Shown: positions 40,963 through 50,877 of the stretch, in pieces | How positions within the stretch are numbered: the first letter of the stretch is position 1 | Layout: each line of letters starts with the position of its first letter | From: Hoyosella sp. YIM 151337 | Lineage (GTDB): Bacteria; Actinomycetota; Actinomycetes; Mycobacteriales; Mycobacteriaceae | DNA: 64,000 nucleotides | Direction: 5' to 3' | NCBI RefSeq assembly: GCF_026041215.1 | Contig: NZ_JAPEIQ010000021.1 | Span: 62,001 to 126,000, forward strand | Program-made: the position numbers and the translations under genes | The notes under the pieces: generated by a model | Seen by the model: the letters and a program-made list of their open reading frames with translations, nothing else | The model's database searches: none | Told to the model about the DNA's origin: nothing

Positions 40963-42122
40963 AGTCCGAGCTCCCGCGCGATCAGCATGAGCTGGACCTC
41001 CGTAGTACCCTCGCCGACCTCGAGGATCTTGCTGTCACGGTAGTGGCGGGCCACCAGGTACTCATTCATGTAGCCGTACCCACCGAACACCTGGGTCGCG
41101 TCACGTGCGTTGTCCATTGCCGCTTCGCTGGACACGATCTTCGCGATGGCCGCCGCCTTCTTGAAGGGCTTTCCAGAAAGCATCAGCGCCGCCGCGTCGT
41201 AGTAGGCGGCACGGGAGGTAGCGGCGCGCGCCTCCATCCGCGCTATTTTGAAAGCGATGGCTTGATTCTGGCCGATTGGTTTCCCGAAGGCACTTCGCTC
41301 TTTCGCGTATCGGACGCATTCGTCAACGCAGCCCTGCGCGACACCCGTGCCGAGCGCGGCGATGGCAATGCGGCCTTCGTCGAGGATACGCAGGAAGTTT
41401 GCGTAGCCGCGGCCCCGCTCACCGAGCAAGTTCTCCTCGGGCACACGTACGTCGTCAAAGGAGAGCGGATGGGTGTCGGACGCGTTCCAGCCGACCTTCG
41501 AATACGCTGGCTGCGCCACGAAGCCTGGGGTCTCGGCGGGCACGATGATTGTTGAGATTTCCTTCTTGCCCGCCGCACTCGTTCCGGTGACGGCCGTGAC
41601 GGTGACAAGACGCGTGATGTCGGTGCCGGAGTTGGTGATGAACTGCTTGCTGCCGTTGATCACCCACTCACCGTTCTCCAGACGGGCAGTCGTCTTGGTG
41701 CCGCCAGCATCGCTACCGGCACCTGCCTCGGTGAGCCCGAATGCGCCCAGCGCCTTCCCGCTCGCGAGCAGCGGCAGCCACTTCTGTTTTTGTTCTTCGG
41801 TACCGAAGCGGTAGATCGGCATCGCGCCCAGCGACACACCCGCCTCAAGGGTGATTGCGACGGACTGATCGACCTTGCCAAGTTCTTCGAGAGCGAGGCA
41901 CAGTGCGAAGTAGTCTCCACCCATTCCCCCATACTCCTCAGGGAAAGGCAGCCCGAACAGACCCATGTCCGCCATGCCCGACACGACCTCGTACGGGAAG
42001 GTCTTTTTTTCGTCATGCTCAGCGGCGACAGGAGCTACGACAGTCGTCGCGAAGTCGGCTACCGAACGGCGCAGCTGTTCGTATTCGTCCGGCAACTGAG
42101 CGGTGGAAAGAAAACTGGTCAT
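40959..42122 (-). CDS. fadE19: Acyl-CoA dehydrogenase, isovaleryl-CoA type (FadE19-like)
   Basis: A 387-aa FAD acyl-CoA dehydrogenase. AFGLTEAGAGSDAGGTKTTA (about 131-150) and NGSKQFITNSG are the substrate/FAD signatures. GGYGYMNEYLVARHYRDSKILEVGEGTTEVQ is the C-terminal FAD-contact block. The operon AccA1 - FadE19 - MaoC reproduces the leucine-degradation order of M. tuberculosis (accA1, fadE19, Rv2499c), so isovaleryl-CoA or 2-methylbutyryl-CoA is the likely substrate. It starts 14 bp after accA1. Confidence 0.88.
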   Translation of the reverse strand: MTSFLSTAQLPDEYEQLRRSVADFATTVVAPVAAEHDEKKTFPYEVVSGMADMGLFGLPFPEEYGGMGGDYFALCLALEELGKVDQSVAITLEAGVSLGAMPIYRFGTEEQKQKWLPLLASGKALGAFGLTEAGAGSDAGGTKTTARLENGEWVINGSKQFITNSGTDITRLVTVTAVTGTSAAGKKEISTIIVPAETPGFVAQPAYSKVGWNASDTHPLSFDDVRVPEENLLGERGRGYANFLRILDEGRIAIAALGTGVAQGCVDECVRYAKERSAFGKPIGQNQAIAFKIARMEARAATSRAAYYDAAALMLSGKPFKKAAAIAKIVSSEAAMDNARDATQVFGGYGYMNEYLVARHYRDSKILEVGEGTTEVQLMLIARELGL

Positions 42123-42136
42123 TTCTCGAATGCTCC

Positions 42137-44128
42137 TTATTCGGAAGGCGTCTCGGACGCGGTGACACTGGCGAGAAGCTGATCGACTGACACTTGATCG
42201 CCGGGTGCGGAGTGGATGACAACTTTGCCGTCGACGGGAGAGGTGAGGGTGTGTTCCATCTTCATCGCCTCGACGACCACGACGGGGGTACCGGCAGCAA
42301 CGTCATCGCCGGACGCGACATGGATCGCGATGACTGTTCCCGGCATGGGGCTGAGAATTTCCGCGTCCCCGCGATGCGCTTCGTGCTGACGCACGCTGGC
42401 TTCGCGAACCACCTGCAGCGACCAGGCGCCTTCACCGTTGGCGAACCACAGATGATGGTGGTCTTCAGCGACATGCAGTTTGTGCCGGCGCCCAGCTGCC
42501 GTAAGGAGCAGCAGATCACCCTCAGTCTCCGCGGAGATACTGATGGGGTCGCCGTCTCCGATTACAGCAACACCGAATTCTGGTGTGCCAGTAAGTTTCA
42601 CAACCTCGGTTCGATCACCGGCCGTCAGCCGGACACGGTATGGCGCAGCCGCCCCAGCCCGCCAGCCCGACGGCACGTCCCATAAGCTTCCTGGCCGCTC
42701 CGGCCAGTGGCGCAGCCAGCGCGCTGCCGCGGCCGCAACGAAGGCGAGGTCCGGCGCCGGCTCAGCAGCAAAATCAGGTAAGCGGCGATCGAGCAGCGCG
42801 GTATCGAGGCGTCCGGCCTGAACGTCTATGTCAGCGAGGAGAAAGCGCAAGAATTCGATATTGGTGCCTACACCGAGCACAGCGGTCGTTGCGAGTGCTT
42901 GGTCAAGCCGGTGCAGCGCGGTCTCCCGGTCGGGCCCGTACGCGATGACTTTGGACAGCATCGGGTCGTAGTCACTGCCGACGACAGTGCCCACGCGCAG
43001 TCCCGAATCCACGCGGACGCTGCTTGGCTCGTTCAGGCCCAGTACCTTCCCGCCGGTGGGAAGGAAACCCCGGGCTGGGTCTTCGGCGTAGACGCGCGCT
43101 TCCACCGCGTGGCCGGTGAGCGTGATGTCATCCTGCTTCAGAGTGAGTTCCGCGCCCGCGGCGATGCGCACCTGCCACTCGACGAGGTCCACGCCCGTTA
43201 CCATTTCGGTGACGGGGTGCTCGACCTGAAGTCGCGTGTTCATCTCCATGAAGAAGAACTCGTCTGGCTTGTCCGCAGACACAATGAACTCGACTGTTCC
43301 CGCGCCGGTGTAGTCAACGCTGCGTGCCGTGTTGCATGCGGCTTCACCGATGCGCGCACGCGTTTTTTCGTCGAGCAGCGGAGACGGGGCTTCTTCTATG
43401 ACTTTCTGGTGCCGGCGCTGCAGTGAACACTCACGCTCACCGAGGTGGATGATATGCCCATGCGTGTCTGCGAGCACCTGCACCTCGATGTGCCGCGGAC
43501 GTGTGACGAAGCGTTCCAGGAACAGCGTGTCGTCGCCGAAAGCAGAGGCGGCTTCTCTGCGCGCAGAACGCAACGCATCCGGCAAGTCCTTCGGATCCTC
43601 GACTCGGCGCATGCCCTTTCCTCCGCCACCGGCGGACGGCTTGACGAGGACCGGGTAACCAACGTCTGCTGCCGCGGCGATGAGTTCGTCATCGGTCAGC
43701 CCTGGCTTGGCGATACCCGGCACCACCGGCACCCCGAACTCGACCACCGCGTTCTTGGCGGTGATCTTGTCTCCCATCACCTCGATAGCGCGAGCAGACG
43801 GCCCGAGAAACGCGATGCCATGCTCCGCACAAGCTGCCGCGAATGCGGTGTTTTCTGACAGGAATCCATAGCCAGGGTGAATAGCCTGCGCGCCCGTAGC
43901 TTTGGCGGCTCCGATGATCTTGTCGATACTGAGGTAGCTCTCGCGCGCGGGCGCCGGGCCAATGTGCACTGCGGTATCCGCCTCGCGCACGTGGCGGGCA
44001 TCGCAGTCCGCGTCGCTGTACACGGCGACGGATCGAATGCCGAGCGCACGCAGCGTGCGCATCACGCGTACCGCGATCTCGCCGCGGTTGGCAACGAGGA
44101 TGGTGCTGAAGAGAGCCGATTCGCCCAT
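42137..44128 (-). CDS. accA1: Acyl-CoA carboxylase alpha subunit (biotin carboxylase/BCCP), AccA1
   Basis: A 663-aa biotin-dependent carboxylase subunit. Biotin carboxylase domain: [35 protein letters not shown] grasp loop [14 protein letters not shown], catalytic [22 protein letters not shown] and [17 protein letters not shown]-like linker domain follows. The C-terminal biotinyl domain carries the modified lysine in [18 protein letters not shown]. Together with FadE19-like and MaoC genes it marks the methylcrotonyl-CoA carboxylase of leucine degradation. The partner beta subunit (AccD1) lies 16 kb away at 60039-61616. A promoter with two dyads stands upstream. Confidence 0.92.
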   Translation of the reverse strand: MGESALFSTILVANRGEIAVRVMRTLRALGIRSVAVYSDADCDARHVREADTAVHIGPAPARESYLSIDKIIGAAKATGAQAIHPGYGFLSENTAFAAACAEHGIAFLGPSARAIEVMGDKITAKNAVVEFGVPVVPGIAKPGLTDDELIAAAADVGYPVLVKPSAGGGGKGMRRVEDPKDLPDALRSARREAASAFGDDTLFLERFVTRPRHIEVQVLADTHGHIIHLGERECSLQRRHQKVIEEAPSPLLDEKTRARIGEAACNTARSVDYTGAGTVEFIVSADKPDEFFFMEMNTRLQVEHPVTEMVTGVDLVEWQVRIAAGAELTLKQDDITLTGHAVEARVYAEDPARGFLPTGGKVLGLNEPSSVRVDSGLRVGTVVGSDYDPMLSKVIAYGPDRETALHRLDQALATTAVLGVGTNIEFLRFLLADIDVQAGRLDTALLDRRLPDFAAEPAPDLAFVAAAAARWLRHWPERPGSLWDVPSGWRAGAAAPYRVRLTAGDRTEVVKLTGTPEFGVAVIGDGDPISISAETEGDLLLLTAAGRRHKLHVAEDHHHLWFANGEGAWSLQVVREASVRQHEAHRGDAEILSPMPGTVIAIHVASGDDVAAGTPVVVVEAMKMEHTLTSPVDGKVVIHSAPGDQVSVDQLLASVTASETPSE

Positions 44129-44129
44129 G

Positions 44130-44205
44130 CCACACTCCGAACTGAGTTAACTCCGAATCACTCATTTTAGGTTAATCGCGATTCACTGAGTTGTCCAGAT
44201 CACTA
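44130..44205 (-). promoter_or_regulatory. accA1 promoter with two dyads and shared leader
   Basis: Reverse strand: -35 TGGACA, 17 bp, -10 TAACCT. The dyad GTTAATCGCGATTCAC (plus strand 44171-44186) fills the spacer. A second related site (GTTAACTCCGAATCAC, from 44146) lies downstream of -10. The 21 bp at 44130-44150, next to the start codon, are identical to 61619-61639 before accD1. Confidence 0.7.
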
Positions 44206-44308
44206 CCGAGAAAACCCCCGCATAATTAGCCACTCGCCTTTGTTGCACAGTGTCACGCCAGCTTTACTAAGATCATGCACGGCAGTCGGCTCCGGAAAGG
44301 GAACGCCC

Positions 44309-46279
44309 GTGCAGCAGTGTTCACCCCGCTCATGGCGCAGAGCATGGGCAGTCGGCCCGGTTGCCCTTGCCATGGCCGTTACCACGCTCGTCGGTGCCCC
44401 GGCCGCCAGCGCCGAGGTTGACATCACTTCGCAAGATCTCGGCCTCGGTGACGCCATTACGTTCTTCGGTGATCGAGATACCTCGACGCTCACGCTCGCG
44501 GTTCCTCCGGGGACGGCGCCGGAGGCCATGCTCGCGCGCGTCGAGACTCCCCCCGATGCCGCTGGCGGCTGGATCGACGTGCACAGCGCGGGCCGGTTAC
44601 TCAGTCGCACCGAGTTCAGCGCGCCGGCACCCGCGGACGACGCACCACCAGAAATCCTCACCCCGGTCGTTCTTCCTCTTTCCGGCGCGGAGCTTGGTAA
44701 CGGAGAGGCGACGGTCGAACTCCGGACCACGGTTGTGCCTGCTGAGACGGAGTGCTTCACTTTTTGGGACCGGCCGACCGCGACGCTGCGCGACATCATC
44801 GTGCGTTATAGCGGAGACGAGGCACAGCCCCCCGGTATCAGCGAGTTCCTGCCACCCGCGCTGAGGCAACTCACGATCGCACTGCCTGCTGAGCCGAGTG
44901 AATCCGAGGTGAGCGCCGCGATAGCGATCGCAGCCGCGGTGACGCACCGCTACCGTGCTCACAACGTTCGCGTCGACGTTCAGCCGCTGGCAGACCGCCG
45001 AGACATACCCGATTTGCCGATTGAGCTTCTCAGCCGGCGCGTGATCGTTACAGAGGCTGCCGAAACAGAACTCGAGTTGCTCCCACTCGACAATCAGGTC
45101 GCGACGCTTCGAGTGGCCGGAAGCGGGCCAGAACTCGCGAATCAAGCACGGCTGCTATCGAACAACCTGCTCGCGCTGGCCACCGGAACCAGCCTCGCGA
45201 TCAGCGGTGACGTCACTGTGCCACGCATCGCGCCCCGCGCAACGACTTTGTCGGAACTTGGCCTATCGGGGCTCACCGCAACCGGTGTTGGACGTGTTGC
45301 CGTTTCTATCCCACTCGATCAGACACGCATTGGCTTTGATGCTGCCGAGGCACGCGTCGGTGTGAAAGGCGCATATACGCCGCTGCCGACCGTCATGAAC
45401 GGGCGGATCACCGCGCGCATCGGAGATCGCGAGGTCGGCTCCTGGCCCATGACCGCCGACGGCCGGATTGACGAACAGATAACGATCCCGCGGTCCTTGC
45501 TGACTCGATTCAGCACACTCACGATGACGGCAGAGATTGCTGGCGAATCACTGGCGTGCGGACGGCAGCAACCCGTCACACTGACGATCGATTCAGCGTC
45601 CACCATCGAATTCGACGAGGCGACTCCGCCACCGCCCATCTTCGATTCCCTGCCGCAGGCGTTCATCCCGACTGTTCACGCGGCCCTGCCGGAACTGAGT
45701 TTCGGGAACGCCGACCGGCTCATCTCCATCGTGACCGGCCTGCAGCGCCAATCAGCGACTCCTTTCCACACAGAGATAACGACGGCTGGTGTACAGACTG
45801 GGCTGCCCTCGATCCTGATCGTGGACGAGAACACTGCCGTACCGCTGCCACTGCCCCTTGAGACGAGCGGCACCGCGTTTCTCGCCGAATCCGCGGACGG
45901 GGTCGTTACCCTCGACCTCGGTACCGGCGAAGCACCACCCTATGGGGCGCTGCAAGTGGCCCAGAACGGGAACGCTCTCGCGCTCGTAGCTTCCGGCGAC
46001 AACACCCTCCTCGATACGCTCATCACCTGGCTCGATGACGATCCCGCGCGATGGGCGGGGCTGAACGGCAATGTCGTGGTCCAACTCCCCCAGGGTGAAC
46101 CGCAGGTCTTGTCCATTGGTGCCACGGAGGCTACGGCTGCTGATGGTGATACAGAAACGACGATGCGCCTGGTGGTCACCGGGGCGCTTGTGGCGCTCGC
46201 GGCAGGCATCGTGACGGCTGCAGTGATCGGATTGCGCCGCCGCGGCACTGCGAAACCACAGCACCGGCCCGAGGGCTGA
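44309..46279 (+). CDS. BcsB-like polysaccharide synthase subunit (exported, membrane-anchored)
   Basis: A 656-aa protein with an N-terminal signal peptide (RRAWAVGPVALAMAVTTLVGAPAASA), a long extracytoplasmic domain and one C-terminal membrane anchor (LVVTGALVALAAGIVTAAVIGLRRRG). It resembles BcsB, which docks to cellulose synthase: a jelly-roll repeat pattern (LTLAVPPGTAPEAMLARV ... VVLPLSGAELGNGEATVELRT), an early cysteine after TECF, LPPALRQLTIALPAEPSESEVSAAIAIAAAV, and a second half repeating the order. GTG 44309 is preceded by GGAAAGGG. It is first of a four-gene operon with a cellulose-synthase-like GT2. The identity as BcsB-like is from pattern; the glycan is unknown. Confidence 0.72.
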   Translation: MQQCSPRSWRRAWAVGPVALAMAVTTLVGAPAASAEVDITSQDLGLGDAITFFGDRDTSTLTLAVPPGTAPEAMLARVETPPDAAGGWIDVHSAGRLLSRTEFSAPAPADDAPPEILTPVVLPLSGAELGNGEATVELRTTVVPAETECFTFWDRPTATLRDIIVRYSGDEAQPPGISEFLPPALRQLTIALPAEPSESEVSAAIAIAAAVTHRYRAHNVRVDVQPLADRRDIPDLPIELLSRRVIVTEAAETELELLPLDNQVATLRVAGSGPELANQARLLSNNLLALATGTSLAISGDVTVPRIAPRATTLSELGLSGLTATGVGRVAVSIPLDQTRIGFDAAEARVGVKGAYTPLPTVMNGRITARIGDREVGSWPMTADGRIDEQITIPRSLLTRFSTLTMTAEIAGESLACGRQQPVTLTIDSASTIEFDEATPPPPIFDSLPQAFIPTVHAALPELSFGNADRLISIVTGLQRQSATPFHTEITTAGVQTGLPSILIVDENTAVPLPLPLETSGTAFLAESADGVVTLDLGTGEAPPYGALQVAQNGNALALVASGDNTLLDTLITWLDDDPARWAGLNGNVVVQLPQGEPQVLSIGATEATAADGDTETTMRLVVTGALVALAAGIVTAAVIGLRRRGTAKPQHRPEG

Positions 46280-46283
46280 CACG

Positions 46284-47783
46284 ATGGCTCGGAGTTACGT
46301 GTGGCGCTGGGCGATTATCCTGACCGCCACCGTGGTGGCGTTTTGGCAGACGTGGGCGAACGTCATCGCCGAGGCCCGCGCGGGCGCCGCCGTAGGCTAC
46401 TACGGGATCGTGATCGTACTGGCCGTTGTCGCCGCCGCCGGCCTTGCCCGCAAGCCACATCGACAACTGCAGATCTTCGACAAGCAGGCAGATGCCATCA
46501 CCGGCGTCCTCGCCCTCGTCATCTCGATCCTCATCAAAGCGCTCGTCGTACCGCGGTACTCGGAGCAGTACCAGGTCCTCCACCTCGATGTCCTCGCCGC
46601 CGGCGTGTTCCTGGCCGGCTGCACGGCCTTGATGTTCGGGTTACGCCCATTCGGCCGGTTCTGGCCCGCGTGGGCCCTGCTCCTCGCGTGCGGGCCACTC
46701 ACCTACCGGTCGCTAGTCGTGATCTTCGGGGGCACAAGCTGGTCTGCAGGCGTTGTCGTCACTTTGTTTTCTGCGGCGGCTGTCACGATAGCCTTCGCAC
46801 TCACCGTGCGCGAAGCAGCTGTTATCGGTGCGACAGTCGTCGTGCTTGGAGGATTCACGGTCCTCCTATTGTCGTGGCTCGCGCCAGGTGCACCACTTAT
46901 CGTGAGCCAGGCGGTCCCATCAGTCACGGCATCTGTCGCCACCATTCTCCTTGTCCGAGCGCATCGCCGCCGACAGGGAGCTAACCGCTATACCAGGGGG
47001 CCGGCCCTGGTACCGAGCGTGACGTGGCGGACGGCAGTCACCTGCATAGTGGCCGGAGTACTCGTTGGCCTTGTCTCACTGCCCGAACGGTCACCAGCCA
47101 TCGTGGCCGCTGGCCCGCCGCTGACTGGAAGTCCCGCGCTCGAGGTGCCCGCTGGATGGTTCGAGACAGCTCGCACAGACTATCCGTGGGTGCGGCGCTA
47201 CTTCGGGCCGACCGCGACGCTGACCCGCCAATACCTTTCTGCGCAACCCTCGAACGAGGCGGTGGGTGCTTTCGCGGATTCGGTGCTGGCGGAACCAGGG
47301 GTGCTGGGATTCCTGTCAGGACAGAGTGTCGAACCACCGCACACTGCGCGCACCATCGTGATCGATACCTTCACAGATCCGCATCCAGCCCAGCTCGATG
47401 TCTACCCCGACGCGACCCTTTATGACATGCACAAGGCGCGGCGCAGTGAACCCCGCATAGTGAGCCTCGGCCACGGCGTCATCGGTACGCTGTCCACACT
47501 TATCGACGAAACCGCCTATCTGACCGAGACCATGCTTGTTTTCTCTTGGCAGCGCGGCGACGAAGCACAACGGGTAGTCATCATCGCGGTGGATAACCCT
47601 GAACCGGACGCCATGTTTCCGGAACCTCAGCCGTCCATGGCATCCAACATGCGAACGCTGATCGAAGTACTCTTTCGCGGCAATACCGCGATCGCCGACA
47701 TCACACCCGAGTTCAAGGATGCTGGGCTTGTCACGACGGCCGGACGACAGATCGTCGCAGCACAGTTCGGGGAGGAGCCATGA
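46284..47783 (+). CDS. Membrane protein of the polysaccharide operon, unknown
   Basis: A 499-aa protein with 8 or 9 N-terminal membrane segments (to about residue 275) and a soluble C-terminal domain of about 220 residues. Its membrane part has a layout reminiscent of exosortase-like proteins, but the catalytic Cys/Arg/His pattern is not evident. The C-terminal domain contains TARTIVIDTFTDPHPAQLDVYPDATLYDM and VVIIAVDNPEPDAMF. It starts 4 bp after the BcsB-like gene and overlaps the GT2 gene by 4 bp, so it belongs to the synthase complex or to export/modification of its product. I do not recognise a named family. Confidence 0.7.
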   Translation: MARSYVWRWAIILTATVVAFWQTWANVIAEARAGAAVGYYGIVIVLAVVAAAGLARKPHRQLQIFDKQADAITGVLALVISILIKALVVPRYSEQYQVLHLDVLAAGVFLAGCTALMFGLRPFGRFWPAWALLLACGPLTYRSLVVIFGGTSWSAGVVVTLFSAAAVTIAFALTVREAAVIGATVVVLGGFTVLLLSWLAPGAPLIVSQAVPSVTASVATILLVRAHRRRQGANRYTRGPALVPSVTWRTAVTCIVAGVLVGLVSLPERSPAIVAAGPPLTGSPALEVPAGWFETARTDYPWVRRYFGPTATLTRQYLSAQPSNEAVGAFADSVLAEPGVLGFLSGQSVEPPHTARTIVIDTFTDPHPAQLDVYPDATLYDMHKARRSEPRIVSLGHGVIGTLSTLIDETAYLTETMLVFSWQRGDEAQRVVIIAVDNPEPDAMFPEPQPSMASNMRTLIEVLFRGNTAIADITPEFKDAGLVTTAGRQIVAAQFGEEP

Positions 47784-49216
47784 GCGCACCTCGCGACCAA
47801 GACGCGCTCCTTGACCATGCGATTCACGGGCTCAGCCGGCTCGACCCCCTCGCGTCCGCACAGAAGGCATTCGTCCCGTGGCAGCGGAATGCACTCATCG
47901 GGCTGGCTGCCGTCGCAATCGTCTTGCTTGCGCTGTGGCCACTTCCGGCCCTTACTGTCGCGGTCGCCTTCTGTACCTTCGGATACGTTGTCACCATCAC
48001 CGATCGCATCCTGATTTTCAGCCGGGGGCTGCGCGGTGACGCCATCCTCCAGATCTCCGACGAGGAAGCGCTCGCACTGCCGGCCGAGGACCTGCCCGCG
48101 TATACGATTCTGGTTCCGGCATATAAAGAGCCGGAAGTTGTCGCTCTCCTGCTCAGCGCAGTTGGCGGCCTCGATTATCCGCGAGAGAAATTGCAAGTGC
48201 TGTTGCTGCTCGAAGCAGATGATGCGGAGACCATTCGAGCCGCGCGCGAAGCGCACCTCAGCGAGACCGTCACGATCATCGAAGTTCCGCCAGCCGAGCC
48301 AAGAACCAAACCGAAGGCATGCAACTACGGCCTACATTTCGCTACTGGTGAGCTCGTCACCATCTATGACGCTGAGGACCACCCCGAACCGTTGCAGCTG
48401 CGGCGGGCCGTTGCGGCGTTCCGGAAACTCGGCGATGACGTGGCCTGCATTCAAGCAAAACTCAGCTTTCACAACGGCACCCAGAACGTGCTCACGGGCT
48501 GGTTCACAGCCGAGTACGGCCTATGGTTCAGTTTCCTGCTGCCCGGCCTGATGCAGAGCCGGTCTCCCATTCCGCTCGGCGGCACGTCAAACCACCTAAA
48601 GCGCGAGGCGTTGGAGCAGCTCGGGGCATGGGACGCATTCAACGTCACCGAAGACGCTGATCTCGGCGTTCGCCTTGCAATCGCCGGCTACCGCACCGCA
48701 GTACTTGATTCGGTCACGATGGAAGAGGCCAACAGCGACGCAATCAACTGGATACGGCAGCGGTCACGCTGGTACAAGGGATATCTGCAGTCCTGGCTGG
48801 TGCACATGCGACGGCCGCTTGCGACCTGGCGGAGCCTGGGCACCGTAGCGACGATACGCATGACGATTTTCCTCGCGGGCACCCCCACGATCGCTGCGCT
48901 GAACTCGGTTTTCTGGCTGATGACGCTCAGCTGGCTGCTCGGGCAGCCAACGCAGGTTGGGGAGCTCTTCCCGTCTTACGTCTATTACCCGGCCGTTGTC
49001 TCCCTCGTGTTCGGCAATGCGGCAACCATCTACATGGGGCTCATCAGTATCCGCGAGAACCGCCAGAGCGAGCTTTTGATCCCCGTCCTCACTGTGCCGC
49101 TGTATTGGGTCATGATGAGTATCGCGTCGATCAAAGGGTGCTGGCAGCTGTTTCGCAACCCCTCGTTCTGGGAGAAAACCGCACACGGCCTGCCGGGCGC
49201 AGGGACGGGCCCGTGA
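47780..49216 (+). CDS. Cellulose-synthase-like family 2 glycosyltransferase
   Basis: A 478-aa processive GT2 membrane enzyme. Two N-terminal spans (about 37-73), a cytoplasmic catalytic domain, then at least four C-terminal spans (about 345-470). The processive motif set is complete: D in LLLEADDAE (147-148), DxD-like YDAED (196-200), TED (290-292), and QRSRW (327-331, QxxRW). No PilZ c-di-GMP domain is present, unlike BcsA of Gram-negatives. It would polymerise a beta-linked glycan from a nucleotide sugar and extrude it. It overlaps genes on both sides by 4 bp. The sugar is not known; cellulose, mixed-linkage glucan or mannan are options. Confidence 0.88.
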   Translation: MSAPRDQDALLDHAIHGLSRLDPLASAQKAFVPWQRNALIGLAAVAIVLLALWPLPALTVAVAFCTFGYVVTITDRILIFSRGLRGDAILQISDEEALALPAEDLPAYTILVPAYKEPEVVALLLSAVGGLDYPREKLQVLLLLEADDAETIRAAREAHLSETVTIIEVPPAEPRTKPKACNYGLHFATGELVTIYDAEDHPEPLQLRRAVAAFRKLGDDVACIQAKLSFHNGTQNVLTGWFTAEYGLWFSFLLPGLMQSRSPIPLGGTSNHLKREALEQLGAWDAFNVTEDADLGVRLAIAGYRTAVLDSVTMEEANSDAINWIRQRSRWYKGYLQSWLVHMRRPLATWRSLGTVATIRMTIFLAGTPTIAALNSVFWLMTLSWLLGQPTQVGELFPSYVYYPAVVSLVFGNAATIYMGLISIRENRQSELLIPVLTVPLYWVMMSIASIKGCWQLFRNPSFWEKTAHGLPGAGTGP

Positions 49217-50871
49217 AAACACTGACGCGCCCGCTAACGCTCGTGTGGCTTTCAGCATCGCTCGCCTATCTGGCCATCGGCGGGGCACTCAGCCTGCGCT
49301 ACGGATATCTGATGGGTGACGCGCTCGCGCGGGTGTCCTCCGTGGAATCAGTGCTCTACAGCCGGGATCCTCATCTCGCCGCGCTCGGGTTTATTTTCAC
49401 TCCGCTGACGGCGCTGCTGCAGCTTCCCCTCGTAGCGCTCTCTCCCCTAGTCCCCGAAATCACTCGGTGGGGGCTCTCGGGCGTCATCATCTCCGCGGTG
49501 TTCATGGGCGCCGCGGTCGCGCAAATCTGGGGAATAGCGACCGACCGTGGCGTTCCGCGCGGGGTGTGTTTCGCGGTCGCCGTGCTTGTAGCCCTCAACC
49601 CCATGATTGTTTTCTACGGCGCGAACGGAATGAGCGAGGCCCCGTTCCTCTTCTTCGTACTGTGGGCGACCCGGCGCCTGCTGCGGTGGCTCTACACCGA
49701 TGACGTCGACGACCTAGTCGTAGCCGGAATCGCACTCGCCGGTGCATATTTGACGCGTTACGACGCGATCGTGGTGGTCGGGGCGGCCGTCGGAATCATG
49801 AGCGTGATTTGTGTGCGCCGGGGAAGCTCAGGCTGGCGCGTTCGCGGCGCGGTTCTCGACATCGTGATCCTCGCGCTTCCATTCATCGTCGCCTTAGTCC
49901 TGTGGGCGGGAGCTAGCTGGATACTGACGGGTGAGGCGTTCGCGCAGTTCAGCTCGCAGTACGGTAACACGGCCATCCTAGAAGCCGCCGGCGTAGTGGA
50001 TATCGATCCAGTCGAAGGCCTCATGTTTTCCGTCACCGAGATCGTGCTCCTCAGCGCGGCGCTACCCGCGCTGCTCCCGGTTTCGATCGCGCTGGCGATC
50101 CGGCGCCGTGAACTCGACGTTGCGCTTCCGCTCGCCCTCTGCGGCTCCGTCCTGGCGTTCCAGACATTCGCCTACTCGAACGGCATGACATTTCCCTTCC
50201 TCCGGTTTTACATCTGCGCGGTGCCACTCGCTGCCCTGCTTGCACTCCACTTGTGGCGGCGAACTGTCGTTCCGGAAGCACGGCGGCCCGGAGAGTTTCC
50301 CGCAACCCCGGCTGTCGTTTCCCCAACACCCCGTTTCGGTGGTGCACGGCTGTGGGGTGTGGCCGCGCTCGCCGCAAGCCTGCCAATCACCGCGGCGGGC
50401 ATGCTGCACCCAACGCTTTCCAGTCAGCAATTTGGGTTGATCTCAATCCTTCCGGTGCCGGTCGGCGCCACAGCGCAGGCCCAGGTGGATGCGGACGCGA
50501 TCGCCCGCTCATTCAGCACCGAACGCCGGCTCGCGGACTACCTCGACGCCCAGGACTTGCCCGACGGATCGGTGCTCACCGACACCGTGTACGGTTTCGC
50601 GGTGGTAGTGGCGTCCAGCCGCCCGCGCCAGTTCGTCATCCCCTCAGACGGTGATTTCGTGACGATCCTCAACGATCCAGTCTCGCACGGCGTGCGCTAC
50701 CTCCTCGCTGTACCCAACGACGGCCGCGGCGCAACGGACGCGCTGAATCGCCGCTACCCGACGCTGTACGAGAACGGTGCACAAATCGCCACCCTCGAAC
50801 TCGAGGTTCCCAACGACGGCTTCCAGCAACCCCCGTGGCGGCTGTACCGGGTGTCACCCGAGGTCGAATAG
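49213..50871 (+). CDS. Multispanning glycosyltransferase-like membrane protein (GT-C/ArnT-like)
   Basis: A 552-aa membrane protein with about 11 N-terminal spans and a C-terminal extracytoplasmic domain of about 140 residues. The first loop carries the acidic segment YLMGDALARVSSVESVLYSRDPHLAALGF, resembling the GT-C catalytic loop with an Asp near the first span. GANGMSEAPFLFFVLWATRRLLRWLY and AGAYLTRYDAIVVVGAAVG are further GT39/GT-C-like segments. GTG 49213 overlaps the GT2 stop (GTGA). It would transfer sugars from a lipid carrier outside the membrane, and in this operon could branch or tether the GT2 product. The substrate is unknown. Confidence 0.72.
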   Translation: MKTLTRPLTLVWLSASLAYLAIGGALSLRYGYLMGDALARVSSVESVLYSRDPHLAALGFIFTPLTALLQLPLVALSPLVPEITRWGLSGVIISAVFMGAAVAQIWGIATDRGVPRGVCFAVAVLVALNPMIVFYGANGMSEAPFLFFVLWATRRLLRWLYTDDVDDLVVAGIALAGAYLTRYDAIVVVGAAVGIMSVICVRRGSSGWRVRGAVLDIVILALPFIVALVLWAGASWILTGEAFAQFSSQYGNTAILEAAGVVDIDPVEGLMFSVTEIVLLSAALPALLPVSIALAIRRRELDVALPLALCGSVLAFQTFAYSNGMTFPFLRFYICAVPLAALLALHLWRRTVVPEARRPGEFPATPAVVSPTPRFGGARLWGVAALAASLPITAAGMLHPTLSSQQFGLISILPVPVGATAQAQVDADAIARSFSTERRLADYLDAQDLPDGSVLTDTVYGFAVVVASSRPRQFVIPSDGDFVTILNDPVSHGVRYLLAVPNDGRGATDALNRRYPTLYENGAQIATLELEVPNDGFQQPPWRLYRVSPEVE

Positions 50872-50877
50872 CACACC

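Noticed and set aside
47780-49216. GT2 as the missing MftF
   Set aside because: It has several membrane spans and the QxxRW motif of processive synthases and is embedded in a polysaccharide operon; MftF is a different, non-processive enzyme.
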